A stretch of DNA of 24,933 nucleotides from Tubiluchus corallicola (GCA_030141605.1 JAQGDQ010001802.1:1-24933), one strand, 5' to 3'; positions 1 to 10,829 are shown, counted from the stretch's first letter. The notes: generated by a model not told the origin, from the sequence alone. Made by a program: numbers and translations.

Positions 1-95
1 AGGAGTGCTTGAAACGTGTTTTTAAACACGCAGGACTTAGTTTCAGACCGAACTCCAGCTCATGCTTTGGTTGAAACTTCGCCATCTTTATAACA
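1..95 (-). other. Short open frame running off the left edge
   Basis: On the minus strand an ATG near 85 opens a frame to the window edge beginning MAKFQPKHELEFGLKLSP. The ATG context is purine-rich. The sequence does not look like the expected next FERM exon of the gene to its right, and no splice site was tied to it. It may belong to a transposon or be chance. Confidence 0.15.
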
Positions 96-97
96 AA

Positions 98-446
98 AAG
101 ACAATGAGAAAAAACAATGTAAAATAGCAAATCCGGAAATGCGCTTTTGTTGGTTTGTTTTCTTTCTCTTTCTCTCCTTCTAACGTTCGTTTTCAGTGTT
201 GCCAATGCCTACAATTCGTTACTTTGTACAAAAAATCACAAAAAAAAATTTTTTTTATTTTATGCATTTCTTATTTTATGGATTTTTCAAATTTTATTTT
301 ATGAATTTTTGGTCTTACTTTATGGATATCCATAATCTTATGCAGCCTGGGCCTATAGTTAATGATTGGGCCTAGTTTTCTTGAGAAAACGTCTCTGATC
401 AAGAATTGCTATAAGGTACACGGTACCTGCATCTTACACAACATAC
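98..446. other. AT-rich intronic sequence (start of intron 6)
   Basis: Nothing coding is convincing here. Positions about 236-330 are a degenerate T-rich stretch in which TTTTATG recurs with variation. Confidence 0.4.
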
Positions 447-597
447 CTGATGAGAGAAAAGTCGTCCACGTAAAATTTCACGCGAAAGTAGAGCGTAAAC
501 GTCGGAGTCGCCAGCTGCCGTTTGGACTGCGACTTCCAGCCAAGAGGAGCAATCTTTGAAAGTTTAATACCTTGTTCAACGAATATATGCTCCCCGT
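447..597 (-). CDS. PTPN13: Exon 6 of PTPN13/FRMPD2-like gene (end of FERM F1, start of F2)
   Basis: 151 nt, entering in phase 1 and leaving in phase 2. The acceptor CTTGTCTTCTCTTTCAG has an excellent pyrimidine tract; the donor is CATCAG/GTATGT. It encodes DGEHIFVEQGIKLSKIAP, then LGWKSQSKRQLATPT, then FTLYFRVKFYVDDFSLI. The order xGExxFV, KLxKIAPxGWK and FTLxFRxKFxxDDxSLI follows the human PTPN13 FERM closely (from memory: VAPEGWK and FTLFFRIKFFMDDVSLI). The rest of F2 and F3 must lie left of the window or in 1-446, where I found no convincing exon. Confidence 0.9.
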
Positions 598-749
598 CTG
601 AAAGAGAAGACAAGAATAGAGCATAAAGCTTATGAAAATATACAATAGATAGTGTGGAAATTGTAACTGTATATTTTTAGGTGCTGCCATCTATTAACTA
701 ATCCTTTTACATTTTACTAGCTAAACTCACCCCTAGTATAATTGTACGG

Positions 750-774
750 TCCAGTGAATATCATATTCACTGGA
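750..774. repeat. Perfect short palindrome, 12-bp arms and 1-nt loop
   Basis: TCCAGTGAATAT (750-761) is followed by one C and then its exact reverse complement ATATTCACTGGA (763-774). It lies in intron 5. No element was linked to it. Confidence 0.8.
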
Positions 775-874
775 TCTCTCCCTATTTTACAGTAATGGTA
801 TTTGTGAAGCCAAGTTTGCATAATTACCTATACCTATATATACTGACTGGATTTTACTTTCTAGTCACTGTCTC

Positions 875-1075
875 ACTCTCAGTGCAGTGCAGCAGTCGTG
901 CTACACACCTATCTAACTCACACTCTCAGTGCAGTGCAGCAGTCGTGCTACTCATGTGACTCACACTCTCAGTGCAGTGCAGCAGTCGTGATACTCATGT
1001 CACTTACTGTCTAACTCTCAGTGATCAGTGCAGGACACTCTGGTTCTCAGTGTTCAGTGTAGCAGTCATTCTACA
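875..1075. repeat. Degenerate minisatellite, 43-49 bp period
   Basis: Three good copies start at 875, 922 and 965 and share ACTCTCAGTGCAGTGCAGCA followed by GTCGTG. One or two decayed copies follow from 1014. The spacing varies because of small indels. This is the tandem array of intron 5. Confidence 0.8.
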
Positions 1076-1241
1076 TATGTGTATGTAGTCTAATAAACAC
1101 TTTTCAGTTTTGTGCAGATATGTAGTACAGTGTTTTATTCTTTTTCTACAAAGTGTTCAACTACAACCTCAAACATGACTTTCACAGATGGCTCTTTTAT
1201 CGCGAGAATGAGTCCCAGAATTTTGTGTACGTTTTCGAAAA

Positions 1242-1841
1242 TACCGTATTTTCCCATGTATAAGAGACCCTTGTGTATAAGAGACCCCTTCAATTTTTAG
1301 GCAGAAATTCTGGAAAAAAGTTTTTTTGGTAAAGAATAACTTTATTCGTCATAGAAATCATTAAATTCCTCATCACTCTCATCAAAAATATCAACTGGAG
1401 TCAGACCTGTGTCACGATGCTGTATTGCTTACAACCGCTTCATAGTCGAACGCGACACGCCTTGCTTAGGCTGACTCATCTCGTTGACCTCTGCCGACGT
1501 ATCAATGACGTCGACGGGCATGCAGAGAGCTTATGCAGATGCGTTGATTGGCTGCAGAACAATCGATTTCTCTCCAATACCAAAGAGACATTTAAAAAAA
1601 TAATAACTTACCCGGTACATTAATTTTATCATTAGAATTTAGCCATGGAGAAGATTTATTGAAAGGAAACTATAATTATTCGAAATAAAACAGTTGTAGA
1701 GCACTTATTTCTTTAAAATCATTAGTGTCACAATTTATGCATCTTATTGAAAAGACTTACTCCCATGTATAAGAGACCTCCTATTTTTAAAGTGAAAATT
1801 CTGAGCAAAAAAGGGTCTCTTATACACGGGAAAATACGGTA
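1242..1841 (-). mobile_element. Internally deleted DNA transposon (MITE) with TIRs and TA target duplication
   Basis: The ends are inverted copies: CCGTATTTTCCC then RTGTATAAGAGACCC at 1244 and reading in from 1839. Each end has a second subterminal GTATAAGAGACC copy (near 1273 and 1770). TA flanks both ends (1242-1243 and 1840-1841). TIRs, TA duplication and the acidic C-terminus of the encoded fragment fit a Tc1/mariner-pogo type element, but the family is inferred. The element is about 596 bp, so it is non-autonomous. It sits in intron 5, about 110 bp from exon 5, in sense orientation with the host gene. Confidence 0.75.
1342..1479 (-). pseudogene. Remnant transposase: start and end of the gene fused by internal deletion
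   Basis: An ATG at 1479 opens MSQPKQGVSRSTMKRL and stops at TAA (1431-1429). Directly after, still in frame, comes an acidic tail ending DIFDESDEEFNDFYDE and a TAA at 1344-1342 that overlaps an AATAAA signal. An acidic C-terminus placed just inside one TIR is typical of pogo/Tigger-like transposases. I infer that N- and C-terminal pieces were joined by deletion of the catalytic core. No DDE motif remains. Confidence 0.4.
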
Positions 1842-1951
1842 AATGCTTTGCATTTGATGAGGCAGCTTCTAACTTAAGCCATACTACATCTGCCAGTGTG
1901 AACTAAACTTGTTCACACTTGAATTTTTGTTATTCACACGTAATTTTCTAC

Positions 1952-2123
1952 CTTGTAAATATGACAATCCAAAGTAATAATTCTCGGTAAGCTCTAGCTG
2001 TGATGATATGAGATCGAATAGCTGCTTTCCGGTCGTATGCATGTCGCACGTTACTTCCGCACATTTACCAGTGAGCAGTATGATCAGAACTGTGCGCTCT
2101 CTTTCCAACTTGCTCTTCGCTGT
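1952..2123 (-). CDS. PTPN13: Exon 5 of PTPN13/FRMPD2-like gene (FERM lobe F1)
   Basis: 172 nt: 57 codons plus one base. The acceptor is TACATTTTTCAG and the donor CAAG/GTAGAA, which is weak at +5, but the phase and the protein continuity support it. After a charged lead (TAKSKLERER) the exon encodes a ubiquitin-like F1 lobe: a beta strand TVLIILLTGK, then the strand CAEVTCD, the helix TTGKQLFDLISSQL, and ENYYFGLSYLQ, a typical F1 pattern (xYFGLxY). FERM domains bind membrane phosphoinositides and the tails of membrane proteins at the cell cortex. Residues are about 245-302. Confidence 0.9.
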
Positions 2124-2149
2124 CTGAAAAATGTAGAAAAAAATCAATA

Positions 2150-2290
2150 CGGTATTCCCTCGCTACTTTGCAGTTCATTTATCTCGGACTCACGGTTTCG
2201 CGGGTTTTCAAAAATATTAATGTAAAATATTTATTGCGGTATTTTCGCTGTTTCGTGGGTTTTTGCAGTACTCCATCTAAAGTATTTTTG
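2150..2290. mobile_element. Possible decayed Tigger/pogo-like end sequence
   Basis: The stretch around 2152-2205 (GGTATTCCCTCGCTACTTTG and on through CTCGGACTCACGGTTTCGCGG) has the repeated 'CTCG...CGCGG' look of Tigger-type termini. A second weak copy of TTCGCTGTTTCGTGGG follows at 2245. No opposite TIR was established and AT-rich sequence follows to 2490. This is recognition by eye only. Confidence 0.3.
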
Positions 2291-2490
2291 CACATGCGTA
2301 GTGTGTATTGTACAGTAATGTATAGATTTGATGAATTTTGCATAAAAAATCACAAAATGTATAAAAATATATTAAGAATATTAATTCTAACATTAAAAGA
2401 ATATTATAAATCATAAAAAATTACCATTTACAGTAAATAAATACATCAAAAAAACTTCATTATTATTGACAAACCGATCCAAAACCTGCA

Positions 2491-2765
2491 ATTCAATAAT
2501 CATATTAATCTTTATTTAATCTCGGCTTTTTGGGTCAACAATTAACATTAGCTCAAAGAGCTATTATCGCCGACTGTAAATAACAACCTACAACTGCATA
2601 ATAGAGACTATTATTACCCCACTTTTACCCTAAATACCACGCGTCAGGCAGGGCAACAGCAGGTACCATTTTTAAAGTCTTTGGTATGACCCAGCAGCTG
2701 GTTCGAACTCACGACCCCCCAGACGGAAAGCAGAAGCATTACCACTAGACTAAACTGTCTGGTCT
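2491..2765 (-). mobile_element. tRNA-derived SINE, copy 1
   Basis: Read on the minus strand, a tRNA-like head begins near 2764. It has an A-box (TTAGTCTAGTGGTAA, 2754-2740) and a B-box (GAGTTCGAACC, 2710-2700) for RNA polymerase III. A body with TTTAGGGTAAAAGTGGGGTA follows, then an AATAAAGATTA-type AT-rich tail near 2515-2491. Two more copies, at 19612-19885 and 20783-21079, share head, body and tail. The head is most like the Glu/Gly/His group of tRNAs. It lies in intron 4. Confidence 0.85.
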
Positions 2766-3318
2766 GGTCAAATTCAATAACACTTTCTTGAAAAAGTGTG
2801 ACAAAGTTTTATTCCGTTTACAGCAAAATTAGCTTAGTAAATGACATTCCACATAAAACGCCATAATATTCAAATACTCAGATGACTCAGCTATGAATTA
2901 TTTAACTCAGCAAACATTATAGCCGTCATAAAACCGAGTGAAAATTCGCTTGACTGGGCTTTTTAAAACTGCATAACCACAGAGCAAACGTATTGACATT
3001 TCTTAGAACACACCAGCTCTAATTATGCCCCGGGGGTGGCAAATACCACAGACACGCCTAACGGCAAAGTGCAATAAATAATTATGCTGGTGACATGAAT
3101 CTTGAGCTAGTTTTAATTTCTCAATTCTAGAACATCTGACGAAATCATTAGAAAGTATTTAGAAAAACTCTTTAATATTACTCCATGTTAAGAAATTATG
3201 TTGAAATTAAGCGTGTGTGATAAATTAATGTTAGACAACTACAAGGACTTTACTTATATAAGCCTGATGTTGTTAAAATAAAAAGTATTTTGGGGTGTCT
3301 ATAGAGTTGTCAAGATGT
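2766..3318. other. Intron 4 sequence without recognised features
   Basis: AT-rich unique sequence between the SINE and the 88-bp array. No exon, RNA gene or transposon end was recognised. Confidence 0.4.
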
Positions 3319-5950
3319 GTATTCTTCATGGTAGTATATTCGGTGCTTATCGTATAGTAGTTTTAGTACACTCTACAGTAGATGCAGCTTGTTTTATCTA
3401 GGCGTGTATTCCTCATGTTAATAATATGCAGTGCTTATCGTACAGTAGTTTTGGTACGCTCTACAGTAGATGCAGCTTGTTTTATCTAGACATGTATTCC
3501 TCATGTTAATAATATGCGATGCTTATCGTACAGTAGTTTTGGTACACTCTACAGTAGATGCAGCTTGTTTTATCTAGACATGTATTCCTCATGTTAATAA
3601 TATGCAATGCTTATCGTATAGTAGTTTTAGTACACTCTACTGTAGATGCAGCTTGTTTTATCTAGACGTGTATTCTTCATGTTAATAATATGCGATGCTT
3701 ATCGTATAGTAGTTTTGGTACGCTCTACAGTAGATGCAGCTTGTTTTATCTAGACGTGTATTCTTCATGTTAATAATATGCAGTGCTTATCGTACAGTAG
3801 TTTTGGTACACTCTACAGTAGATGCAGCTTGTTTTATCTAGACATGTATTCTTCATGTTAATAATATGCGATGCTTATCGTACAGTAGTTTTAGTACACT
3901 CTACTGTAGATGCAGCTTGTTTTATCTAGACGTGTATTCTTCATGTTAATAATATGCGGTGATTATCGTATAGTAGTTTTGGTACGCTCTACAGTAGATG
4001 CAGCTTGTTTTATCTAGACATGTATTCTTCATGTTAATAATATGCAGTGCTTATCGTACAGTAGTTTTAGTACACTCTACTGTAGATGCAGCTTGTTTTA
4101 TCTAGACATGTATTCTTCATGTTAATAATCAGTGCTTATCGTACAGTAGTTTTGGTGCACTCTACAGTAGATGCAGCTTGTTTTATCTAGACATGTATTC
4201 TTCATGTTAATAATATGCGGTAATTATCGTATAGTAGTTTTGGTGCACTCTACAGTAGATGCAGCTTGTTTTATCTAGACATGTATTCTTCATGTTAATA
4301 ATATGCAGTGCTTATCGTACAGTAGTTTTGGTACACTCTACAGTAGATGCAGCTTGTTTTATCTAGACACAAATTATTCATGTTAAGAATATGCGATGCT
4401 TATCGTGTAGTAGTTCTGGTGCACTCTACAGTAGATGCAGCTTGTTTTATCTAGACATGTATTCTTCATGTTAATAATATACAGTGCTTATCGTACAGTA
4501 GTTTTGGTACGCTCTACAGTAGATGCAGCTTGTTTTATCTAGACATGTATTCCTCATGTTAATAATATGCAGTGCTTATCGTACAGTAGTTTTGGTACAC
4601 TCTACAGTAGATGCAGCTTGTTTTATCTAGACATGTATTCTTCATGTTAATAATATGCAGTGCTTATCGTACAGTAGTTTTGGTACACTCTACAGTAGAT
4701 GCAGCTTGTTTTATCTAGACATGTATTCTTCATGTTAATAATATGCAGTGCTTATCGTACAGTAGTTTTGGTACACTCTACAGTAGATGCAGCTTGTTTT
4801 ATCTAGACATGTATTCCTCATGTTAATAATATGCAGTGCTTATCGTACAGTAGTTTTGGTACACTCTACAGTAGATGCAGCTTGTTTTATCTAGACATGT
4901 ATTCTTCATGTTAATAATATGCAGTGCTTATCGTACAGTAGTTTTGGTACACTCTACAGTAGATGCAGCTTGTTTTATCTAGACGTGTATTCCTCATGTT
5001 AATAATATGCAGTGATTATCGTATAGTAGTTTTGGTGCACTCTACAGTAGATGCAGCTTGTTTTATCTAGACGTGTATTCTACATGTTAATAATATGAGA
5101 TGCTTATCGTACAGTAGTTTTAGTACACTCTGCAGTAGATGCAGCTTGTTTTATCTAGACATGTATTCCTCATGTTAATAATATGCAGTGCTTATCGTAC
5201 AGTAGTTTTAGTACACTCTACAGTAGATGCAGCTTGTTTTATCTAGACATGTATTCCTCATGTTAATAATATGCAGTGCTTATCGTACAGTAGTTTTAGT
5301 ACACTCTACAGTAGATGCAGCTTGTTTTATCTAGACATGTATTCTTCATGTTAATAATATGCAGTGCTTATCGTACAGTAGTTTTAGTACACTCTACTGT
5401 AGATGCAGCTTGTTTTATCTAGACATGTATTCTTCATGTTAATAATATGCAGTGCTTATCGTACAGTAGTTTTGGTACACTCTACAGTAGATGCAGCTTG
5501 TTTTATCTAGACATGTATTCCTCATGTTAATAATATGCAGTGCTTATCGTACAGTAGTTTTGGTACACTCTACAGTAGATGCAGCTTGTTTTATCTAGAC
5601 ATGTATTCTTCATGTTAATAATATGCAGTGCTTATCGTACAGTAGTTTTGGTACACTCTACAGTAGATGCAGCTTGTTTTATCTAGACGTGTATTCCTCA
5701 TGTTAATAATATGCAGTGATTATCGTATAGTAGTTTTGGTGCACTCTACAGTAGATGCAGCTTGTTTTATCTAGATGTGTATTCTACATGTTAATAATAT
5801 GAGATGCTTATCGTACAGTAGTTTTAGTACACTCTGCAGTAGATGCAGCTTGTTTTATCTAGACATGTATTCCTCATGTTAATAATATGCAGTGCTTATC
5901 ATACAGTAGTTTTAGTACACTCTACAGTAGATGCAGCTTGTTTTATCTAG
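3319..5950. repeat. Minisatellite, 88-bp unit, about 30 copies
   Basis: The unit runs from GTATTCYTCATGTTAATAAT through CTTATCGTACAGTAGTTTT to GATGCAGCTTGTTTTATCTA. Copies are closely similar with a few recurring variants (GTACAC/GTGCAC/GTACGC, ACAT/ACGT, CTACTG/CTACAG). One copy at about 4126 lacks a few bases and one at 4368 is more diverged. The period is not a multiple of three and no open frame runs through it. It lies in intron 4. Confidence 0.95.
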
Positions 5951-6247
5951 CACAAACTCGAAGCTACTGTAGCGCTCAGGATATATGCCAATGCCTCCAG
6001 CTACTGTTGGTTAAATACAAATAAATTTACTGTTGACTTGCTAAATTTCACTTAAGTTTTAATTTCTGTTGCATAAAATCATGGCTGCTTCTTGCTCAGT
6101 GACAATGTTACCACTAGATGAAAGTGTTAGTGACCTCCATTCTGTCTAATTTGATATTAATCTGACAAATTTGATTAATAATGACATGATAATGAATAGA
6201 ATGAAATCAAAAGCTGTGATGCAGTCAGGTAGAAGTTGAAGGACGTT
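5951..6247. other. Unique spacer between two minisatellites
   Basis: About 300 bp with a short plus-strand frame at 6081-6149 (MAASCSVTMLPLDESVSD and four more residues) that has no splice or homology support. I regard it as intronic. Confidence 0.4.
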
Positions 6248-8802
6248 CTACACATACAGTAATCACACTAATACTGATGTACAGTCTCTAGTCTGTAGGG
6301 TTATTTACACATACAGTAATCACACTAATACTGATGTACAGTCTCTAGTCTGTAGGGTTATTTACACGTACAGTCATCACACTAATACTGACGTACAGTC
6401 TCTAAACTGTAGGGTTATCTACACATACAGTAATCACACTAATACTGATGTACAGTCTCTAAACTGTAGGGTTATCTACACGTACAGTAATCACACTAAT
6501 ACTGATGTACAGTCTCTAAACTGTAGGGTTATCTACACGTACAGTAATCACACTAATACTGATGTACAGTCTCTAAACTGTAGGGTTATCTACACGTACA
6601 GTAATCACACTAATACTGATGTACAGTCTCTAAACTGTAGGGTTATTTACACGTACAGTCACCACACTAATACTGATGTACAGTCTCTAGGATGTAGGTT
6701 TTTTTTACACTACAGTAATCACACTAATACTGATGTACAGTCTCTAATCTGTAGGGTTATCTACACGTACAGTAATCACACTAATACTGATGTACAGTCT
6801 CTAGTCTGTAGGGTTATCTACACGTACAGTAATCACACTAATACTGATGTACAGTCTCTAGTCTGTAGGGTTATTTACACGTACAGTCATCACACTAATA
6901 CTGATGTACAGTCTCTAATCTGTAGGGTTATCTACACGTACAGTAATCACACTAATACTGATGTACAGTCTCTAGTCTGTAGGGTTATCTACACGTACAG
7001 TCATCACACTAATACTGATGTACAGTCTCTAGTCTGTAGGGTTATTTACACGTACAGTCATCACACTAATACTGATGTACAGTCTCTAATCTGTAGGGTT
7101 ATCTACACATACAGTAATCACACTAATACTGATGTACAGTCTCTAATCTGTAGGGTTATCTACACTTACAGTAATCACACTAATACTGATGTACAGTCTC
7201 TAATCTGTAGGGTTATCTACACGTACAGTAATCACACTAATACGGATGTACAGTCTCTAGTCTGTAGGGTTATCTACACGTACAGTCATCACACTAATAC
7301 TGATGTACAGTCTCTAGTCTGTAGGGTTATTTACACGTACAGTCATCACACTAATACTGACGTACAGTCTCTAAACTGTTGGGTTATTTACACATACAGT
7401 AATCACACTAATACTGACGTACAGTCTCTAAACTGTTGGGTTATTTACACATACAGTAATCACACTAATACTGACGTACAGTCTCTAAACTGTAGGGTTA
7501 TTTACACGTACAGTAATTACACTAATACTGATGTACAGTCTCTAAACTGCAGGGTTATTTACACATACAGTAATCACACTAATACTGATGTACAGTCTCT
7601 AAACTGTAGGGTTATTTACACATACAGTAATCACACTAATACTGATGTACAGTCTCTAAACTGTAGGGTTGTTTACACGTACAGTAATCACACTAATACT
7701 GATGTACAGTCTCTAAACTGTAGGGTTATTTACACGTACAGTAATCACACTAATACTGATGTACAGTCTCTAAACTGTAGGGTTATTTACACGTACAGTA
7801 ATCACACTAATACTGATGTACAGCCTCTAATCTGTAGGGTTATTTATACGTACAGTAATCACACTAATACTGATGTACAGTCTCTATAATGTAGGGTTAT
7901 TTATACGTACAGTAATCACACTAATACTGATGTGCAGTCTCTAAACTGCAGGGTTATTTACACATACAGTAATCACACTAATACTGATGTGCAGTCTCTA
8001 AACTGTAGGGTTATTTACACGTACAGTAATCACACTAATACTGATGTACAGTCTCTAGAATGTAGGGTTATTTATACGTACAGTAATCACACTAATACTG
8101 ATGTGCAGTCTCTAATCTGTAGGGTTATTTTTACGTACAGTAATCACACTAATACTGATGTACAGTCTCTAAACTGTAGGGTTATCTACACGTACAGTAA
8201 TCACACTAAAACTGATGTACAGTCTCTAAACTGAAGGGTTATCTACACATACAGTAATCACACTAATACTGATGTACAGTCTCTAAACTGTAGGGTTATC
8301 TACACATACAGTAATCACACTAAAACTGATCTACAGTCTCTAAACTGTAGGGTTATTTACACGTACAGTAATCACACTAATACTGATGTACAGTCTCTAA
8401 ACTGTAGGGTTATTTACACGTACAGTAATCACACTAATACTGATGTACAGTCTCTAAACTGTAGGGTTATTTCCACGTACAGTAATCACACTAACACTGA
8501 TGCACAGTCTCTAAACTGTAAGGTTATCTACACATACAGTAATCACACTAATACTGATGTACAGTCTCTAAACTGTAGGGTTATCTACACATACAGTAAT
8601 CACACTAATACTGATGTACAGTCTCTAAACTGTAGGGTTATCTACACGTACAGTAATCACACTAATACTGATGTACAGTCTCTAAACTGTAGGGTTATTT
8701 ACACGTACAGTAATCACACTAATACTGATGTACAGTCTCTAAACTGTAGGGTTATTTACACGTACAGTAATCACACTAATACTGATGTAGTCTCTAAGCT
8801 GT
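6248..8802. repeat. Minisatellite, 57-bp unit, about 45 copies
   Basis: The unit contains ACAGTAATCACACTAATACT, GATGTACAGTCTCTA and a variable AACTGTAGGG/GTCTGTAGGG/ATCTGTAGGG end. 57 is a multiple of three, so one plus-strand frame stays open over several copies (19-residue repeat QSLNCRVIYTYSNHTNTDV), longest at 7932-8234. That frame is antisense to the host gene and is broken by stops and an indel near 6690. I treat it as non-coding. It lies in intron 4. Confidence 0.95.
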
Positions 8803-9430
8803 AGGGTTTAGGTTATCTTTCATACCAACACAACACACAAAATGTTAAAAAATAATCGTGACATATTTATCTGGATTGAAACTCAACTTTTTCTTCAATA
8901 ACATTAATATGCTCGAAATATCATAGATATTAGTTTTGGTGGTATGTGATACATATACATATCTAAGATTCCAGGTTATAGCTCCAACGACGGCACCATT
9001 TTTGGCGATTCGCATATCAAATGAAAGTTTTTGATCTAGTAGTGTCGTCTCGTTGGGGGTTTATTTTTCGGATCGGGTCCACCGGAACGAACGGAGGGGG
9101 GCAAAAAATTAATGTACTATTTTATATTTTTTTATGATCCATTTGGCAAATCAGTACGTTACGTGTTTTTTATAGCGGTATTCATAACACTAACAAAACT
9201 ACGTGTCAACTCAATAAGCTGTTACCCAATCCGAACGTGATCTGACCACTCATTACGAGCGCTTAGTACTTTTTAGGAAACATACTGTACAACAACGCGA
9301 GTAAGTACTTGGCACTGGACCAATGGCCGACGCAAAAATCTACGTCAGCACTCGTAACGTAAAACGACTCGTCAAATATGGCATGTTTGTAAACATTTAC
9401 ACGTAGAACAAATCGTAAATATAAACAAAC
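8803..9430. other. Intron 4 sequence next to exon 4, with one GC-richer block
   Basis: No exon or transposon was identified. Positions about 8970-9105 are richer in GC and less repetitive than the flanks (GGCGATTCGCATATCAAATG, and CGGATCGGGTCCACCGGAAC) and could be part of an old mobile element. Confidence 0.35.
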
Positions 9431-9505
9431 CTTATACTCCGTGGGTATGGACAATTGTACGGCTGGCTTACCGCTGTTATAGACAAACTCCGGTCCGTAA
9501 AATTC
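9431..9505 (-). CDS. PTPN13: Exon 4 of PTPN13/FRMPD2-like gene (GPEFV motif before FERM)
   Basis: 75 nt, 25 codons, phase 0 at both ends; acceptor TTGTTTTCAG, donor AAG/GTTTGT. It encodes EFYGPEFVYNSGKPAVQ followed by LSIPTEYK. Human PTPN13 has a similar FFGPEFV motif and a hydrophobic LDLP segment just before its FERM domain, recalled from memory. This motif, together with the following FERM exons, identifies the gene. The 651-bp intron that precedes it holds the 25-bp minisatellite. Confidence 0.8.
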
Positions 9506-9800
9506 CTGAAAACAAAGAATATGAATTACACAACACATCCCAGAATGCCACACAGAGTGAAAATATTCAGACGGCTTTGCAGAAGAATTTTGATAATAAA
9601 TAAGAAAATTTATTGGAAGTTTTAGCAACAGTGACTAATGTGTTCATACGAAATACGACTAGCGAGAGATGATCAGTCACGAGTGGAGACACCTATTTTA
9701 AAAAAGCCAAAATTCTCATGGTTTGTTTAGACTTTAAAAGCAGAACACAAAATCAGAAACAGAAACATACAGAGAAAGCCATCAAAGTCCGGACATCAAT

Positions 9801-10014
9801 AAATGGCTTCATATCTTCATCAAATAGATGGCTTCATATCTTCATCAAATAAATGGCTTCATATCTTCATCAAATAAATGGCTTCATATCTTCATCAAAT
9901 AAATGGCTTCATATCTTCATCAAATAAATGGCTTCATATCTTCATCAAATAAATGGCTTCATATCTTCATCAAATAAATGGCTTCACATCTTCATCAAAT
10001 AAATGGCTTCATAT
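9801..10014. repeat. Minisatellite, 25-bp unit, about 8.5 copies
   Basis: The unit is AAATGGCTTCATATCTTCAT plus CAAAT. Eight nearly identical copies and a partial ninth; differences are single bases (AAATAGATG, CACATC). It lies in intron 3. Confidence 0.95.
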
Positions 10015-10098
10015 ATGAATTAATTAGGCACTTAATTTGATTAATTACTTCATATATGGATTAATTAACTAGCATTCAACATGCAAATTCAACAATTA

Positions 10099-10142
10099 TT
10101 TTGAAATGTCTATGGTCTAGTCTGAAATGTCTATGGTCTAGT
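10099..10142. repeat. Two-copy direct repeat of about 21 bp at the exon 3 donor side
   Basis: TGAAATGTCTATGGTCTAGTC occurs twice in tandem, ending 8 bp from the splice donor of exon 3. Confidence 0.8.
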
Positions 10143-10156
10143 CTGTAATCACTCAC

Positions 10157-10673
10157 CCGATCTTTTTTATTAGCATTTCTGTCTCTCAGTGACGACAACG
10201 ACGACAGCGACGACCGTGCCGAGCGTCCTGCTCTCCTACGTGGTGGCGCCGTGGGTCGCGCAAGAGTAGAATTTGCCGAACGACTCGGAGTCGGCACGGT
10301 CACTTGACTTCCGAGAACTGCCGGAACGCTTCCGGAACTCGCGGTAACCGACACGGGTTCCGCAGTTGAGATGTGTATGACTCTCGGCTCAACAGGTGGC
10401 AGTGACGCTGATGCAGGTGGGGCTGCAGGCGACGTACGCGACACCGGATGTGGTCCGCTTACGACAGAAGATGAAATATGACAGGCATTCTTGACAATGT
10501 TGTTGTTGTTGCTGTTGCTGGTGACGGTGGCCGTGGTGTTTGTGGTGCCGACGGTTACGTCGGTCGACAGTGGCGCCATGCTGCCCGGCGATGGCTTCAC
10601 TGAGCAGTTGTTGACAGGGGAAGGTACAGGTGCCTCCATTTTGAGTTCATCTTTCAGAGGAATGACCTGCGAT
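10157..10673 (-). CDS. PTPN13: Exon 3 of PTPN13/FRMPD2-like gene (Ser/Thr/Pro-rich disordered linker)
   Basis: A 517-nt exon, the largest in the window, between acceptor CCTTTAG (before 10673) and donor GG/GTGAGT (after 10157). It supplies 172 codons plus one split base (about residues 48-219), open throughout. It begins SQVIPLKDELKMEAPVPSP, continues through Ser/Thr/Asn/Pro-rich sequence including an Asn run, and ends basic and Ser-rich (RRRAGRSARSSLSSLSSL, then RDRNANKKDR). GC content is clearly above the flanking introns, as expected for an exon. An internal Met at 10639 is probably not a start, because the frame stays open back to the acceptor. The composition fits the long linker before the FERM domain in PTPN13. 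No catalytic or binding motif is seen. Confidence 0.8.
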
Positions 10674-10675
10674 CT

Positions 10676-10829
10676 AAAGGAATAAACACGATAGTTAACA
10701 CTAACTGACTCACTGGATGACCAAATGTATTAAACCAAACTGAGATTCAAAGCAAACGTTATCACCTGGACCAAAGTTTGCTAAAAAAACTACTTTCTAC
10801 AATGGCTATAAGTAGAGAAATCTTCAAAA
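10676..10829. other. Intron 2 sequence between exon 3 and the 54-bp array
   Basis: Short unique intronic stretch with the acceptor of exon 3 at its left end. Nothing else is seen. Confidence 0.4.

Noticed and set aside
447-597. eIF4G or 4E-T as identity for the Ser/Pro-rich minus-strand gene
   Set aside because: Considered from exons 2-4 alone. The FERM exons 5 and 6 and the GPEFV motif fit PTPN13/FRMPD2 far better.
362-690. Frames on both strands at 362-559 and 478-690
   Set aside because: They are out-of-frame shadows of FERM exon 6 (597-447), whose frame is short because it is bounded by splice sites.
7932-8234. 100-codon plus-strand frame with 19-residue repeats
   Set aside because: It is an effect of a 57-bp unit in a tandem array, opens only at GTG, and is broken by stops in neighbouring units. 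It is antisense to the host gene and has no splice support.
3319-8802. CRISPR-like array from regularly spaced repeats
   Set aside because: The arrays are head-to-tail tandem units without unique spacers, in an animal gene intron.
3319-8802. Common origin of the 88-bp and 57-bp units because both contain CGTACAGTA
   Set aside because: The shared part is only nine bases and the rest of the units do not align.
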